DNA from: Acidimicrobiia bacterium
Lineage (GTDB): Bacteria > Actinomycetota > Acidimicrobiia > Spongiisociales > UBA11373
Length of the DNA stretch: 64,000 nt
Assembly (NCBI GenBank): GCA_030584185.1
Contig: CP129495.1
Coordinates: forward strand, 496,001 to 560,000
Direction: 5' to 3'
Shown piece by piece: positions 17,565 to 25,632 of this stretch (the first letter of the stretch is position 1; the number at the start of each line of letters is the position of its first letter). Both the position numbers and the translations under genes were made by a program. The notes below the pieces were generated by a model, which was not told where the DNA came from, did no database searches, and was given only the letters and a program-made list of their open reading frames with translations.

Positions 17565-18070
17565 GCGAGAACATGATCCGGGGACGCGTGTGGCGTTTCG
17601 GCGACGACATCAGCACCGATCTCCTCTCCCCCGGGCAGTTCGCCCTGGACCCTCTGGAGGTCCGCATGCGCCATGTCCTGGAGTCGATCAACCCTTCCTT
17701 CGCCCAGGACGTGAAGCCGGGAGATGTGGTCGTCGCCGGTGCCAACTTCGGTTGTGGCTCGTCACGCGAGACCGCCGCCGAGAACCTGAAGGCCCTGGGC
17801 GTGGCCTGTGTCGCCGCCGGGTCCCTGTCCCGGATCTTCATGCGCAACGCCATCGCCGTCGGGCTCCCGATCCTGATCTGTCCGGGCATCGGCGATGCCT
17901 TCGCCGAGGGTGATCCGATCGAGATCGATCTGGCGGCGGGTACGGCAACCAACACCGCGACCGGCACCACGTGTACCGGCGAGGCCCTGCCCGAGGAGAT
18001 GAGACGGATCCTCGCCGCCGGAGGGATCCTCGAGGTGCTGCGCCTCGACGGCGGCACCCGACCGGGCTGA
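17561..18070 (+). CDS. Aconitase-superfamily dehydratase, small subunit (LeuD/DmdB-like)
   Basis: 169 aa swivel-domain subunit, with the GRVWRFGDDISTDLLSPGQF start and the NFGCGSSRETAAENLKALG loop that sets substrate choice (residues about 63-82; the recognition loop of LeuD usually has YLRM or YLVA near residue 30 to 35, here PGQFAL). ATG overlaps the large subunit stop by 4 bp. Forms a heteromer with the preceding gene product. Confidence 0.88.
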   Translation: MSENMIRGRVWRFGDDISTDLLSPGQFALDPLEVRMRHVLESINPSFAQDVKPGDVVVAGANFGCGSSRETAAENLKALGVACVAAGSLSRIFMRNAIAVGLPILICPGIGDAFAEGDPIEIDLAAGTATNTATGTTCTGEALPEEMRRILAAGGILEVLRLDGGTRPG

Positions 18071-18101
18071 GATCCGCCGAGCGCTACAGTCCAGCGCAGT
18101 G

Positions 18102-18770
18102 ATGGCCGCTCGCTCCGACAGCGACGCCACGGTCCGCACGAGGTTGGAAGACCTCCTGGAGGTTCTGGGGCGAACCGACGATGCCATGGTCGCAGTCGAC
18201 GGCGATCTGCGCATCGTCGGCTGGAACGCGGCCGCCGAGCGGCTCCTCGGATACACCACCGCCCAGGCGATGGGACGATCCTGTCACGAGGTCCTCGCCT
18301 GGCGCGATCGCTGCGGCGACGGCATCTGCGGGCCCGAGTGCCCGGCCGCCGGGCCCGGCGATCCCGACGAGATCGTGGCGACCACCGAGGTGATCGGACG
18401 AACCGCCGCCGGACGCAGCCTGTGGCTCACCGCCACCAGCATCGTCCCGCCGCCTGAGATGCGATCCGAGTGCCGAATGATCCACCTGGTGCGCGAGGTG
18501 GGGCTCCCACCAGAACTGGAACGCCTGGTGGTGGAGCGCCTCTCCGGCTGGAGCCCGGCCATCGCCGCCGATCCGCGCCTGGAGACCCTCACCCGACGCG
18601 AGCGGCAGGTGCTCGAGCTCCTGGCCGACGGTCTCGATGGCGCCTCGATCGCCGAGAAGCTCTTCGTCTCCCCCGCCACGGTGCGCAACCACGTGCAGCA
18701 CATCCTGCGCAAGCTGCAGGTCCACAGCAGGCTGGAGGCGGTCTCGCTGTTCCTGCGCGGCCGGCCCTGA
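18102..18770 (+). CDS. PAS domain - LuxR-type response regulator
   Basis: 222 aa. An N-terminal PAS domain (about 20-130: MVAVDGDLRIVGWNAAAERLLGY) holds a cysteine cluster, CHEVLAWRDRCGDGICG then PEC, with four cysteines within about 25 residues. The C-terminal LuxR HTH (about 155-222) reads LTRRERQVLELLADGLDGASIAEKL. There is no receiver domain, so the PAS part is the likely sensor of redox state, oxygen or an aromatic ligand. It starts 31 bp after the leuD-like stop (ATG 18102; a GTG 3 bp earlier is possible) and may be the last gene of that operon. Confidence 0.85.
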   Translation: MAARSDSDATVRTRLEDLLEVLGRTDDAMVAVDGDLRIVGWNAAAERLLGYTTAQAMGRSCHEVLAWRDRCGDGICGPECPAAGPGDPDEIVATTEVIGRTAAGRSLWLTATSIVPPPEMRSECRMIHLVREVGLPPELERLVVERLSGWSPAIAADPRLETLTRRERQVLELLADGLDGASIAEKLFVSPATVRNHVQHILRKLQVHSRLEAVSLFLRGRP

Positions 18771-18789
18771 CCCGTCCCACGCCGGGAGA

Positions 18790-19359
18790 TCAACCGCCGG
18801 CCGGGTAGGCCTTCATCAGATCGGCAGCGAGCATCACCAGGTCCTGACGGGTCCGACCCTCGAACGAGCGCCCGGCAACGGCGTCATAGGCACCGCACAG
18901 GCGGAGGCCCTCGCTCCCCGGAATCACCTGGTCGGCCATCTCGAAGACGATGTTGTCTTCCTTGCCGATGTGGGAGCGGATGAGATCGACGTAGGCCCGT
19001 CCCGCGGACAGCAGCGAGGCGACAGCCCCGGCGTCTCCCCGGCCCAGCTCGTCGAGCGACTCGGCCATCTGCCGGATGTGAGCCCGGCCCAGGCCGTGCT
19101 CGTAGAGCATCACCGCGATCGGCCCCCCATCGGTCGGAATCCCCTGACTCTCCATCTCGGGGAAGAGCAGGTCCTCCTCCTTGGCGTGATGGAAGGCGTC
19201 GACGAAGAGGCGAAAGAAGGCGACGCATCGATCGAAGGTGACCAGATCCGGCTCCTTGCCTTTCTCCGCCGCCGTGGTAATGGCATCGAGCACTTCCGTG
19301 ACCTGGAGGATCAGCCGATGCTCTTCGCGGAGGCGCTCGGTCGGGGTCTCGGGTGGCAT
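18790..19359 (-). CDS. Hemerythrin-like HHE domain protein
   Basis: 189 aa. A four-helix diiron protein: REEHRLI (helix A His), FHHAKEEDLLFPEM (His-x3-Glu), EHGLGRAHI, and HIGKEDNIVFEMA give the His/Glu ligands in family order. Such proteins bind oxygen, carry it, scavenge it or report on it. Convergent with the PAS-LuxR gene (20 bp apart) and divergent from had. In a cluster built around the oxygen-sensitive benzoyl-CoA reductase, oxygen sensing or protection is a reasonable guess. Confidence 0.88.
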   Translation of the reverse strand: MPPETPTERLREEHRLILQVTEVLDAITTAAEKGKEPDLVTFDRCVAFFRLFVDAFHHAKEEDLLFPEMESQGIPTDGGPIAVMLYEHGLGRAHIRQMAESLDELGRGDAGAVASLLSAGRAYVDLIRSHIGKEDNIVFEMADQVIPGSEGLRLCGAYDAVAGRSFEGRTRQDLVMLAADLMKAYPAGG

Positions 19360-19404
19360 GATCCGATGCTAGCGAAGATCCCGGTCGTGTGCCTCGATCC
19401 ATCC

Positions 19405-19506
19405 CGAACGTTCGTTTCACTTCATGGGAGCCCAAGAGAAGCGTACCCTTGTGCAGCGTCCGTGCTCGCCGAGTACACTCCTCACGGGGCGCTGGAACGA
19501 CCGTTC
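19405..19506 (+). promoter_or_regulatory. Promoter and operator region of the had-oah-dch operon
   Basis: Contains a perfect palindrome CGAACGTTCG (19405-19414) and an inverted repeat GAACG-AC-CGTTC (19495-19506) that lies directly before the ribosome site AGGAGG and ATG of had. Between them a possible -35 TTGTGC (19449) and -10 TACACT (19474), spaced 19 bp. The two repeats share GAACG/CGTTC half-sites and may both bind the TetR encoded at 23123. They differ from the 20-bp element upstream of the other operons. Confidence 0.5.
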
Positions 19507-19516
19507 TAGGAGGAAC

Positions 19517-20572
19517 ATGTCAGAACGCTTTTCCTGGCGCCTCGTCGAGGCGGGCAAGCCGCTGCAGCGACACGATGCCGCCGGACACGCCCCCGGGGCC
19601 GGAGAGGTCCTCGTCGAGGTCGCCGGATGCGGTGTCTGCCACACAGACGTCGGGTTCTGGGAGGGATCGGTCCGCACCCGGGGCGACCTCCCGATCACGC
19701 TGGGACACGAGGTCTCCGGAACCGTCGTCGAGGCCGGTGTCGGGGCCACGGAGTGGGTCGGCCGCCAGGTGCTGGTGCCTGCGGTGATCCCCTGTGGCGA
19801 GTGTGACCTGTGCCTGGCCGGCCGCGGCAACGCCTGTACCCGCCAGGTGATGCCGGGCAACGACATCGACGGGGGCTTCGCCTCCCACCTCACGGTTCCC
19901 GCCGGCTACCTGACCGAGATCCCGATGCTTCCCGAGGGCCACACCCTGGCCGACTTCGCAGTGGTGGCCGATGCCGTCACCACTCCCCTGCAGGCGGTGC
20001 GTCGCGCCCGGGTGGCCGCCGGCGACCTGGTGGTGGTCATCGGCACCGGCGGGATCGGCACCTACGCCGTGCAGATTGCCGCCGCATCGGGCGCCAAGGT
20101 GATCGCCATCGATCTCGATCCGGCCCGGCTCGACCCGCTGACATCGCGAGGGGCGGCGGCCACCATTTCGGCGGGCGGCCTCGACGCCCGGGCGGTGAAG
20201 GACCGGGTTCAGGAGATCGCCTCGGAATGGAACCTGGCCCGGCATGGCTGGAAGATCTTCGAGTGCTCTGGGCACCCGGCCGGTCAGGAGACCGCCTTCG
20301 GCTTGCTGGGCACCGCCGCCACGCTGGCCGTGGTCGGGTTCACCCGGGAGAAGGTGTCGATTCGCCTCTCCAACCTCATGGCGTTCGACGCCGACGCCTT
20401 CGGCACCTGGGGCTGCCCGCCCCATCTCTACCCCGAGGCGGTGGGCCTGGTCGCCACCGGGAAGGTCGAGGTGCTTCCCTTCACCCGCAAGGTCCCCATG
20501 GACGACGCCGAGGAGGCGCTCGCCCAAGCGGCGGCCGGGACCGACCCCCGCCGCATCATCCTGGTTCCCTGA
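19517..20572 (+). CDS. had: 6-hydroxycyclohex-1-ene-1-carbonyl-CoA dehydrogenase
   Basis: 351-aa zinc-type medium-chain dehydrogenase. CGVCHTDVGFWEG and GHEVSGTVVEAG hold the catalytic zinc residues; CGECDLCLAGRGNAC gives the structural zinc site; GTGGIG near residue 176 binds NAD. The stretch MPGNDIDGGFASH is typical of Had among this large family. It oxidises the hydroxyl introduced by Dch in the benzoyl-CoA pathway. AGGAGG lies 3 bp before ATG. First gene of the plus-strand operon had, oah, dch, SDR, tetR. Confidence 0.9.
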   Translation: MSERFSWRLVEAGKPLQRHDAAGHAPGAGEVLVEVAGCGVCHTDVGFWEGSVRTRGDLPITLGHEVSGTVVEAGVGATEWVGRQVLVPAVIPCGECDLCLAGRGNACTRQVMPGNDIDGGFASHLTVPAGYLTEIPMLPEGHTLADFAVVADAVTTPLQAVRRARVAAGDLVVVIGTGGIGTYAVQIAAASGAKVIAIDLDPARLDPLTSRGAAATISAGGLDARAVKDRVQEIASEWNLARHGWKIFECSGHPAGQETAFGLLGTAATLAVVGFTREKVSIRLSNLMAFDADAFGTWGCPPHLYPEAVGLVATGKVEVLPFTRKVPMDDAEEALAQAAAGTDPRRIILVP

Positions 20573-20582
20573 AAGGAGAGAC

Positions 20583-21683
20583 ATGGAGTTCGTCGACCAC
20601 GACCTGATGCCGGAGCGTGAGTTCCGGGAGATCGGATACGAGAAGCGACGGGTCCTCGACCCTTCCGGCAAGCCGGTCGATGGCCTGCACGCCGTCTGGA
20701 TCACACTGGACAACCCGACCCAGCTGAACTCGTACACCACCGAGGCGGTCAAGGAGACCATCCTCGCCTTTCGTCGCGCCTCGATGGATCGGGCGGCGGT
20801 GGCGGTGGTGTTCACCGGCGCCGGGGACCGGGCGTTCTGCACCGGGGGAAACACCGCCGAATACTCCGAGTACTACGCCGGTCGGCCCCTCGAGTACCGG
20901 CAGTACATGCGCCTCTTCAACGACATGGTCTCGGCCATCCTCATGTGCGACAAGCCGGTGGTGAACCGGGTGAACGGCATGAGGATCGGGGGTGGGCAGG
21001 AGATCGGGATGGCCTGCGACTTCACGCTGGCATCCGACCTCGCCCGGTTCGGGCAGGCCGGTCCCAAGCACGGATCCGCACCCGACGGCGGCTCCACCGA
21101 CTTCCTCCACCTCTACGTGGGATGGGGGAACGCCGTCGCCTCCTGTGTCCTCTGCGACCCGTGGAGTGCCCACGAGGCGCTTCGCCTGGGACTGGTGAAC
21201 GACATCTTCCCGGTGCTCAAGGTGGACGGCGTGTTCGTGCCCAACCCGCTGGTGGTCACCGACCGGATGCTCGACGACTGGGGACGGCCGATCCTGGGCC
21301 GGCCCAAGGAGGGGGCCGAACTCGGCGAAGGAAAGGCCCTGCTCGCCCAGGGGGAGATCGACTTCACCCTGCTCGACGCCGGTGTCGACACCCTGGTCAC
21401 CAAGCTGCTGATGACGATGCCCGACTGCACGATCAAGACGATCGAGTCGCTCCGCAAGAAGAAGCTGGAGCACTGGGACGCCAACAAGGAGTCCAACCGG
21501 GCCTGGCTGTCGCTCAACATGATGACCGAGGCCAAGGCCGGGTTCCAGGCCTTCCATCGCGGGTCACGGGAGCAGGGCCGCGAGGTCGACTTCATCGATC
21601 TCCGCCGTCGAATCGCCCAGGGGGAGACCTGGGGTGACGAGTTGATCGAGGCGATCTCCCCGCAGCACCGGGAGCCGTCGTGA
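20583..21683 (+). CDS. oah: 6-oxocyclohex-1-ene-1-carbonyl-CoA hydrolase (ring-opening)
   Basis: 366-aa long crotonase family member. Diagnostic blocks: NPTQLNSYTTEAVKE, FCTGGNTAEYSEYYAGRP, LEYRQYMRLFNDMVSAIL and NGMRIGGGQEIGMACDFT followed by GQAGPKHGSAPDGG. I recognise these as Oah. It adds two waters and opens the ring to give 3-hydroxypimeloyl-CoA. Follows had by 10 bp with AAAGGAG as ribosome site; its stop overlaps dch by 4 bp. Confidence 0.94.
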   Translation: MEFVDHDLMPEREFREIGYEKRRVLDPSGKPVDGLHAVWITLDNPTQLNSYTTEAVKETILAFRRASMDRAAVAVVFTGAGDRAFCTGGNTAEYSEYYAGRPLEYRQYMRLFNDMVSAILMCDKPVVNRVNGMRIGGGQEIGMACDFTLASDLARFGQAGPKHGSAPDGGSTDFLHLYVGWGNAVASCVLCDPWSAHEALRLGLVNDIFPVLKVDGVFVPNPLVVTDRMLDDWGRPILGRPKEGAELGEGKALLAQGEIDFTLLDAGVDTLVTKLLMTMPDCTIKTIESLRKKKLEHWDANKESNRAWLSLNMMTEAKAGFQAFHRGSREQGREVDFIDLRRRIAQGETWGDELIEAISPQHREPS

Positions 21684-22438
21684 GCAAGGTACGTCACGAG
21701 ACGTCAGCAGGCGGGGCGGTGCACACCATCACCATGGACTCCGACCCGGGGAACGTGGTCGACATCGCCATGTGCGAGGAGCTGATCGCCGCCATCGACG
21801 AGGCGGCCACCGACCCCGAAGGCAGGGTGCTGGTGCTGCGAGGAGCGGGCCGCAACTTCTGCTTCGGCGCCAGCATCCAGGAGCACCTTCCCGACCAGGC
21901 GCCGGCCATGCTCGCCGCCATCGGCGGCGTGGTGCGCCGGCTGGTCGGGTTCCCCTACCCCACCCTGGCCGGCATCCAGGGGCGCTGCCTGGGCGGCGGG
22001 CTCGACCTGGCGATGTCGTGCGGGATCCTCGTCGCCGAGGAGGGCGCCGTGTTGGGGGTGCCCGAGATCAGGCTCGGGGTGTTCCCGCCACCGGTGAGCG
22101 CCCTGCTCACCGGCCGCTCCGCCGAGGACGTGATCCTCACCGGCCGGGACATCGTCGCCGCGGAGGCGCAGGCCATCGGGATCGTCAACCGGGTGGTGCC
22201 CACCGGCACCCTCGATGAGGCGATCGCCGGCATCGTCACCGAGGAGTTCGTTCCCCGCTCGGCGGCTTCGCTGAGGATTGCCACCAAGGCGGTTCGCATG
22301 GGCCGCCTCGAGGAGGTGGAACGCCGCCTGTCCGCAGCCGAGGCGCTGTACGTGGACGAGCTGCTTCCCCTGCACGACGGCTCGGAGGGGATCCGCGCCT
22401 TCATGGAGAAGCGGTCGCCGGAATGGAGGAACTCATGA
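21680..22438 (+). CDS. dch: Cyclohexa-1,5-dienecarbonyl-CoA hydratase
   Basis: 252-aa crotonase. GRNFCFGASIQEHLPDQ is close to the Dch signature; GRCLGGGLDLAMSCGILVAEEGA and GVPEIRLGVFPPPVSALL follow. It hydrates the dienoyl-CoA product of benzoyl-CoA reductase. GTG start overlaps the oah stop; the stop overlaps the next start (ATGA). Together had, oah and dch complete the steps between the reductase and 3-hydroxypimeloyl-CoA. Confidence 0.9.
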   Translation: MSKVRHETSAGGAVHTITMDSDPGNVVDIAMCEELIAAIDEAATDPEGRVLVLRGAGRNFCFGASIQEHLPDQAPAMLAAIGGVVRRLVGFPYPTLAGIQGRCLGGGLDLAMSCGILVAEEGAVLGVPEIRLGVFPPPVSALLTGRSAEDVILTGRDIVAAEAQAIGIVNRVVPTGTLDEAIAGIVTEEFVPRSAASLRIATKAVRMGRLEEVERRLSAAEALYVDELLPLHDGSEGIRAFMEKRSPEWRNS

Positions 22439-23139
22439 GCGCACGGGCTCTGGTCAGTGGCGGCCAGGGTGGGATCGGCAGGGCCACGGTTGCGGCGCTG
22501 GCCGCAGCCGATCACCTGGTCGCCGTCGCCGACCTCGACGACTCCACCAAGCCGCCCGGCGCCGCCGAGGCCTTCGCCGTCGACCTGCGCGACCCACAGG
22601 CCTGCGTCGATGTCGTGGAGCGCACCGTCGAGACGTTCGGCGGCCTCGACGTTCTGGTGCACAGCGCCGGGATCACCCGCGACGGGGTCACCTGGAAGCT
22701 GACCCCCGAGGATTGGGACGCCGTGCTCGAGGTGAACCTGGGTGCGGCGTTCCACCTGACCCGCGCCGCCATTCCGGTGATGCGCCAGGGCGGCGGCGGC
22801 GCCATCGTGTTCGTGTCCTCGATCAACGGGGAGCGGGGGAAGTTCGGGCAGAGCGCATACGCCGCCTCCAAGGCCGGGCTCCACGGCCTCGCCAAGACCG
22901 TGGCCCGCGAAGTGGGGCACTTCGGCATCCGGGTCAACGTGGTGGCACCGGGGATGGTGCGCACCCCGATGACCGAGAGCCTCCCTGCCGCCGTCATCGA
23001 GGCGGCGCGCCAGGACTCGTGCCTGGGAAAGCTCGCCGAGCCCGAGGACATCGCCTCGGTGATCGCCTTCCTCGTGGGGCCGGCCTCGGGCCACGTCACG
23101 GGACAGGTGATCCGGGTGGACGGTGGGCAGTATCTCTGA
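22435..23139 (+). CDS. FabG-like short-chain dehydrogenase of the ring pathway operon
   Basis: 234 aa. NAD(P) motif SGGQGGIG near residue 9, HSAGITRDG near 77, catalytic SSINGERGKFGQSAYAASK (Ser about 125, Tyr about 138), and C-terminal TGQVIRVDGGQYL. The ATG at 22435 has GGAGGA 4 bp before it and overlaps the dch stop. Placed after had-oah-dch, it may oxidise 3-hydroxypimeloyl-CoA. A general 3-oxoacyl reductase role is the alternative. Confidence 0.85.
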   Translation: MSARALVSGGQGGIGRATVAALAAADHLVAVADLDDSTKPPGAAEAFAVDLRDPQACVDVVERTVETFGGLDVLVHSAGITRDGVTWKLTPEDWDAVLEVNLGAAFHLTRAAIPVMRQGGGGAIVFVSSINGERGKFGQSAYAASKAGLHGLAKTVAREVGHFGIRVNVVAPGMVRTPMTESLPAAVIEAARQDSCLGKLAEPEDIASVIAFLVGPASGHVTGQVIRVDGGQYL

Positions 23140-23758
23140 TCGGCCGGCCCCGACGGGCTCCCCGAACTGGCCCCGCGTCGACGCCATCCTTGCCGGAGCC
23201 GCCCGGGCGTTCGCCGCTCATGGCTACGCCGCCACCTCGATGCGGCAGGTGGCCCAGTACACCGGCGCCAGCCTGGGTTCGATCTACCACCACTTCGGGA
23301 GCAAGGAGGGCCTGCTCCAGGCGATCCTGACCACCAACTTCCGGCGGGTGCGGGCCGCTCTCGAGGAGAGGCTCACCGAGATCACCGACCCTGCCGAGGC
23401 GATCACCGCCTTCGTGGAGAACCACGTCGCCTTCTTCACCCGCGATCTCGACGCCATGAAGGTGATGTCCCACGAGTTGAGCACCCTGCGGGGCACGGCC
23501 GGCGAGGAGGTGCGGGCGCTGCGCGACGCCTACACGGAACGGGCCCGAGGCTTCCTGAGGCGGCTGCGGCCCGACCTGGGTCGCGACGAGGCGGAGGTGG
23601 CCACCCTGTGCTTCTTCGGGATGCTCAACTGGACCTATCGGTGGGTGCACTCGCTGCCGAGCACGACGACCCCCGCTGAGCTTGCCGGGCAGATGGCCCG
23701 GTTGTTCCTGGACGGCTTCGCCGGGACGGTCACCGCCCGACGGTCGCCGGGCGGGTGA
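23123..23758 (+). CDS. TetR-family regulator
   Basis: 211 aa. HTH region ILAGAARAFAAHGYAATSMRQVAQYTG then IYHHFGSKEGLL (residues about 18-65); effector domain not assignable. GTG start overlaps the SDR end by 17 bp, and the 3' end overlaps the convergent 89-aa gene by 29 bp. Probably controls the had operon through the GAACG/CGTTC repeats at 19405 and 19495 (inference). Confidence 0.87.
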   Translation: MGSISDRPAPTGSPNWPRVDAILAGAARAFAAHGYAATSMRQVAQYTGASLGSIYHHFGSKEGLLQAILTTNFRRVRAALEERLTEITDPAEAITAFVENHVAFFTRDLDAMKVMSHELSTLRGTAGEEVRALRDAYTERARGFLRRLRPDLGRDEAEVATLCFFGMLNWTYRWVHSLPSTTTPAELAGQMARLFLDGFAGTVTARRSPGG

Positions 23759-23999
23759 ACAGCGCAAGGTAGGAACGGCACGCCGTCATCGAGCACGTGG
23801 TGCACGCCTCTGCGAAGCTCTCCGGGTCGAGTCCGGTGACCCGGGTCTCGAACCCCAGGCTGTCGTACAGAGCCACCAGCTCGTCGATGCGTGCCTGGTC
23901 GGTGACGGTGCGTCGCTGCCAGCCCTCTGCACCCAGTGCCACGTCCTGGAGGATGGCTATCCCCTGGGAGCAGTAGACCGGAGGGAGCTCTTCGCTCAT
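23730..23999 (-). CDS. Small cysteine-rich protein at the end of the bcr operon, unknown
   Basis: 89 aa, not recognised. Cysteines are Cys10 (VYCSQG) and a late cluster Cys-x2-Cys-x4-Cys (ACTTCSMTAC, about residues 67-76) followed by RSYLALFTRP. The start ATG shares a base with the stop of the ATPase gene upstream (TGATG), the same coupling used through the operon, so it is probably a real part of the reductase system. It could bind a metal or Fe-S cluster, hand over electrons or help assembly. It is not a standard ferredoxin. Confidence 0.7.
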   Translation of the reverse strand: MSEELPPVYCSQGIAILQDVALGAEGWQRRTVTDQARIDELVALYDSLGFETRVTGLDPESFAEACTTCSMTACRSYLALFTRPATVGR

Positions 24000-24811
24000 C
24001 ACGCCACCGTCGCCTCGGCGGCGATCTTGGCCAGGCGGCGATGGCCGAGGATGGCGCACCCGAGGGCGGCCACGAACTGGACCATCTCGGGCTCGGGCAC
24101 GTTGACCTCGGCGCCCAGCGTCTGGCTGATCGACCGTCCCATGGTCTCGAATCGGAGGATGCCGCCGATGAGCGTGTACTCGGGGGTCAACCCGGCCCGC
24201 TTCATCAGCTGTACGGAACGGCTGGTGAGCGACTCGATGGCGCCCTGCATGATGTCGGCGGGGGCGGTCCCCATGGAGAGGTGGTTGATCACCTCCGACT
24301 CGGCGAACACGGCGCACACGCCCGAGATCGGAACCGGCTCCTTTGAGGTGGACATCAACGGTCCGACCTCCTCGACGCTGTATCCCATGTAGCGGGCGGT
24401 CTTCTCCAGGAAGGCCCCGGTACCGGCGGCGCACTTGTCGTTGAGCCGGAACGACACCACCTTCGATTCGTCGTCGACCCGGGTGGCCTTCATCGTCTGC
24501 CCGCCGATGTCGAGGATGGTGCGGGTTCCCGGGAAGAGCCGGGCGGCGCCGCGGCTGCTGGCTGTGAGGTCGGTCACCTGGGTGTCCTTGAAGTCGACCT
24601 GGTGCCTCCCGATGCCGGTGGCGATGGCGTAGCGAATGTCGTCGCGTCCCAGGCCGGCGGCCTCGAGAGCCCGGTCGTAGGTCTCGGCGGCGATCTCGCG
24701 CAGCTTGAACCCGGTGGGCGACGCCATCTTGGCGAGGATCTCTTCGCTGTCGTCCAGGATCACGACCTTGGTGTAGGTCGATCCCACGTCGATGCCTGCG
24801 GTGATGGTCAC
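23999..24811 (-). CDS. bcrA: Benzoyl-CoA reductase, ATPase subunit (BcrA/BzdP-like)
   Basis: 270-aa member of the BadF/BadG/BcrA/BcrD ATPase family. Nucleotide loop [10 protein letters not shown] (7-16), second phosphate loop DIGGQTMKA (101-109, with Thr replacing the Asp of the sister subunit), and the two cysteines that share a [4Fe-4S] cluster between subunits: Cys127 (NDKCAAGTG) and Cys166 ([10 protein letters not shown]). GTG start overlaps the previous stop by 4 bp. Couples ATP hydrolysis to electron transfer into BcrBC. Its short length resembles the Azoarcus (bzd) enzymes more than the long BcrA/BadF form (from memory). Confidence 0.9.
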   Translation of the reverse strand: MTITAGIDVGSTYTKVVILDDSEEILAKMASPTGFKLREIAAETYDRALEAAGLGRDDIRYAIATGIGRHQVDFKDTQVTDLTASSRGAARLFPGTRTILDIGGQTMKATRVDDESKVVSFRLNDKCAAGTGAFLEKTARYMGYSVEEVGPLMSTSKEPVPISGVCAVFAESEVINHLSMGTAPADIMQGAIESLTSRSVQLMKRAGLTPEYTLIGGILRFETMGRSISQTLGAEVNVPEPEMVQFVAALGCAILGHRRLAKIAAEATVA

Positions 24812-25629
24812 TGCGTCACCCCCGCTCCCTGCTTGGACGGGGCGCGGCCGGCCACGACGTGATCGTGAGCGAACAGCGCCGCCCCGAGCGCCCCCATGTA
24901 GTGGCTGTCCTCGGAGTAGTTGAGCTTGCGTTCCAACCGCTCCTCGAGGGCCTTGACCATGCCCTGGTTGCGCGAGACGCCGCCGGTGAAGGTGACCTCG
25001 TCGTCGATCCCGACCCGGCGCATCAGTGCCACCGACCTGGAGGCGATCGACATGTGCACCCCCCAGAGGATGTCCTCGATCTTCTTCCCCTTGCCGATCC
25101 AGGCCAGGACCTCGGACTCGGCGAACACCGTGCAGGTGGTGCTGATCTTGATCGGCTTCTCCGACTGCATCGAGATCGGGCCCAGTTCGCTCAGGGGCAG
25201 GCCGAGTGCGGTCGCCGCCGCCCCCAGGAACCGTCCGGTGCCGGCGGCGCACTTGTCGTTCATGCAGAAGTCGCTGATCTCGCCTTCGGGCGTGACCCGA
25301 ATCGCCTTGGTGTCCTGGCCCCCCATGTCGACCACGGTGACCGTCTTGGGGAACATGTGCACCGCTCCGCGACCGTGACAGGAGATCTCGGTCACCTGGG
25401 TGTTGCCGAAGGTGACCCGGTAGCGGCCGTACCCGGTCCCGACCACGAACTCGACCTGACGCTCCTCGAGGCCGGCCTGCTTGAGGGCGACCACGTAGGC
25501 GTCTTCGGCTGCCTTGATCACGTTGGCGCCGGTGTCGAGCAGGGCACGCCCGACGATCTGGCGCCCCTCGTCGATGATCACCGCCTTGGTCTGGGTGGAG
25601 CCGACGTCGACTCCTGCTGCATAGGGCAT
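24808..25629 (-). CDS. bcrD: Benzoyl-CoA reductase, ATPase subunit (BcrD/BzdQ-like)
   Basis: 273-aa paralogue of the next gene. [14 protein letters not shown] (6-19), [12 protein letters not shown] (101-112), Cys127 in [11 protein letters not shown] and Cys166 in [10 protein letters not shown]. The two ATPase subunits form a dimer with one bridging [4Fe-4S] cluster. The match is also fair to 2-hydroxyacyl-CoA dehydratase activators, but two ATPase genes next to two catalytic subunits is the benzoyl-CoA reductase pattern. Four bases before it ends the bcrB stop. Confidence 0.9.
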   Translation of the reverse strand: MPYAAGVDVGSTQTKAVIIDEGRQIVGRALLDTGANVIKAAEDAYVVALKQAGLEERQVEFVVGTGYGRYRVTFGNTQVTEISCHGRGAVHMFPKTVTVVDMGGQDTKAIRVTPEGEISDFCMNDKCAAGTGRFLGAAATALGLPLSELGPISMQSEKPIKISTTCTVFAESEVLAWIGKGKKIEDILWGVHMSIASRSVALMRRVGIDDEVTFTGGVSRNQGMVKALEERLERKLNYSEDSHYMGALGAALFAHDHVVAGRAPSKQGAGVTQ

Positions 25630-25632
25630 TTC

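Noticed and set aside
11675-18070. Leucine biosynthesis cluster (leuA, leuC, leuD)
   Set aside because: No leuB, no leuA regulatory domain, and the genes are interleaved with a CoA-transferase, hydratase, SDR and TetR, opposite prpF-hcr. Context is catabolic.
8600-18070. Anaerobic toluene (bss/bbs) degradation cluster
   Set aside because: There is no glycyl-radical benzylsuccinate synthase or activase and no BbsG acyl-CoA dehydrogenase. Only the later steps are represented.
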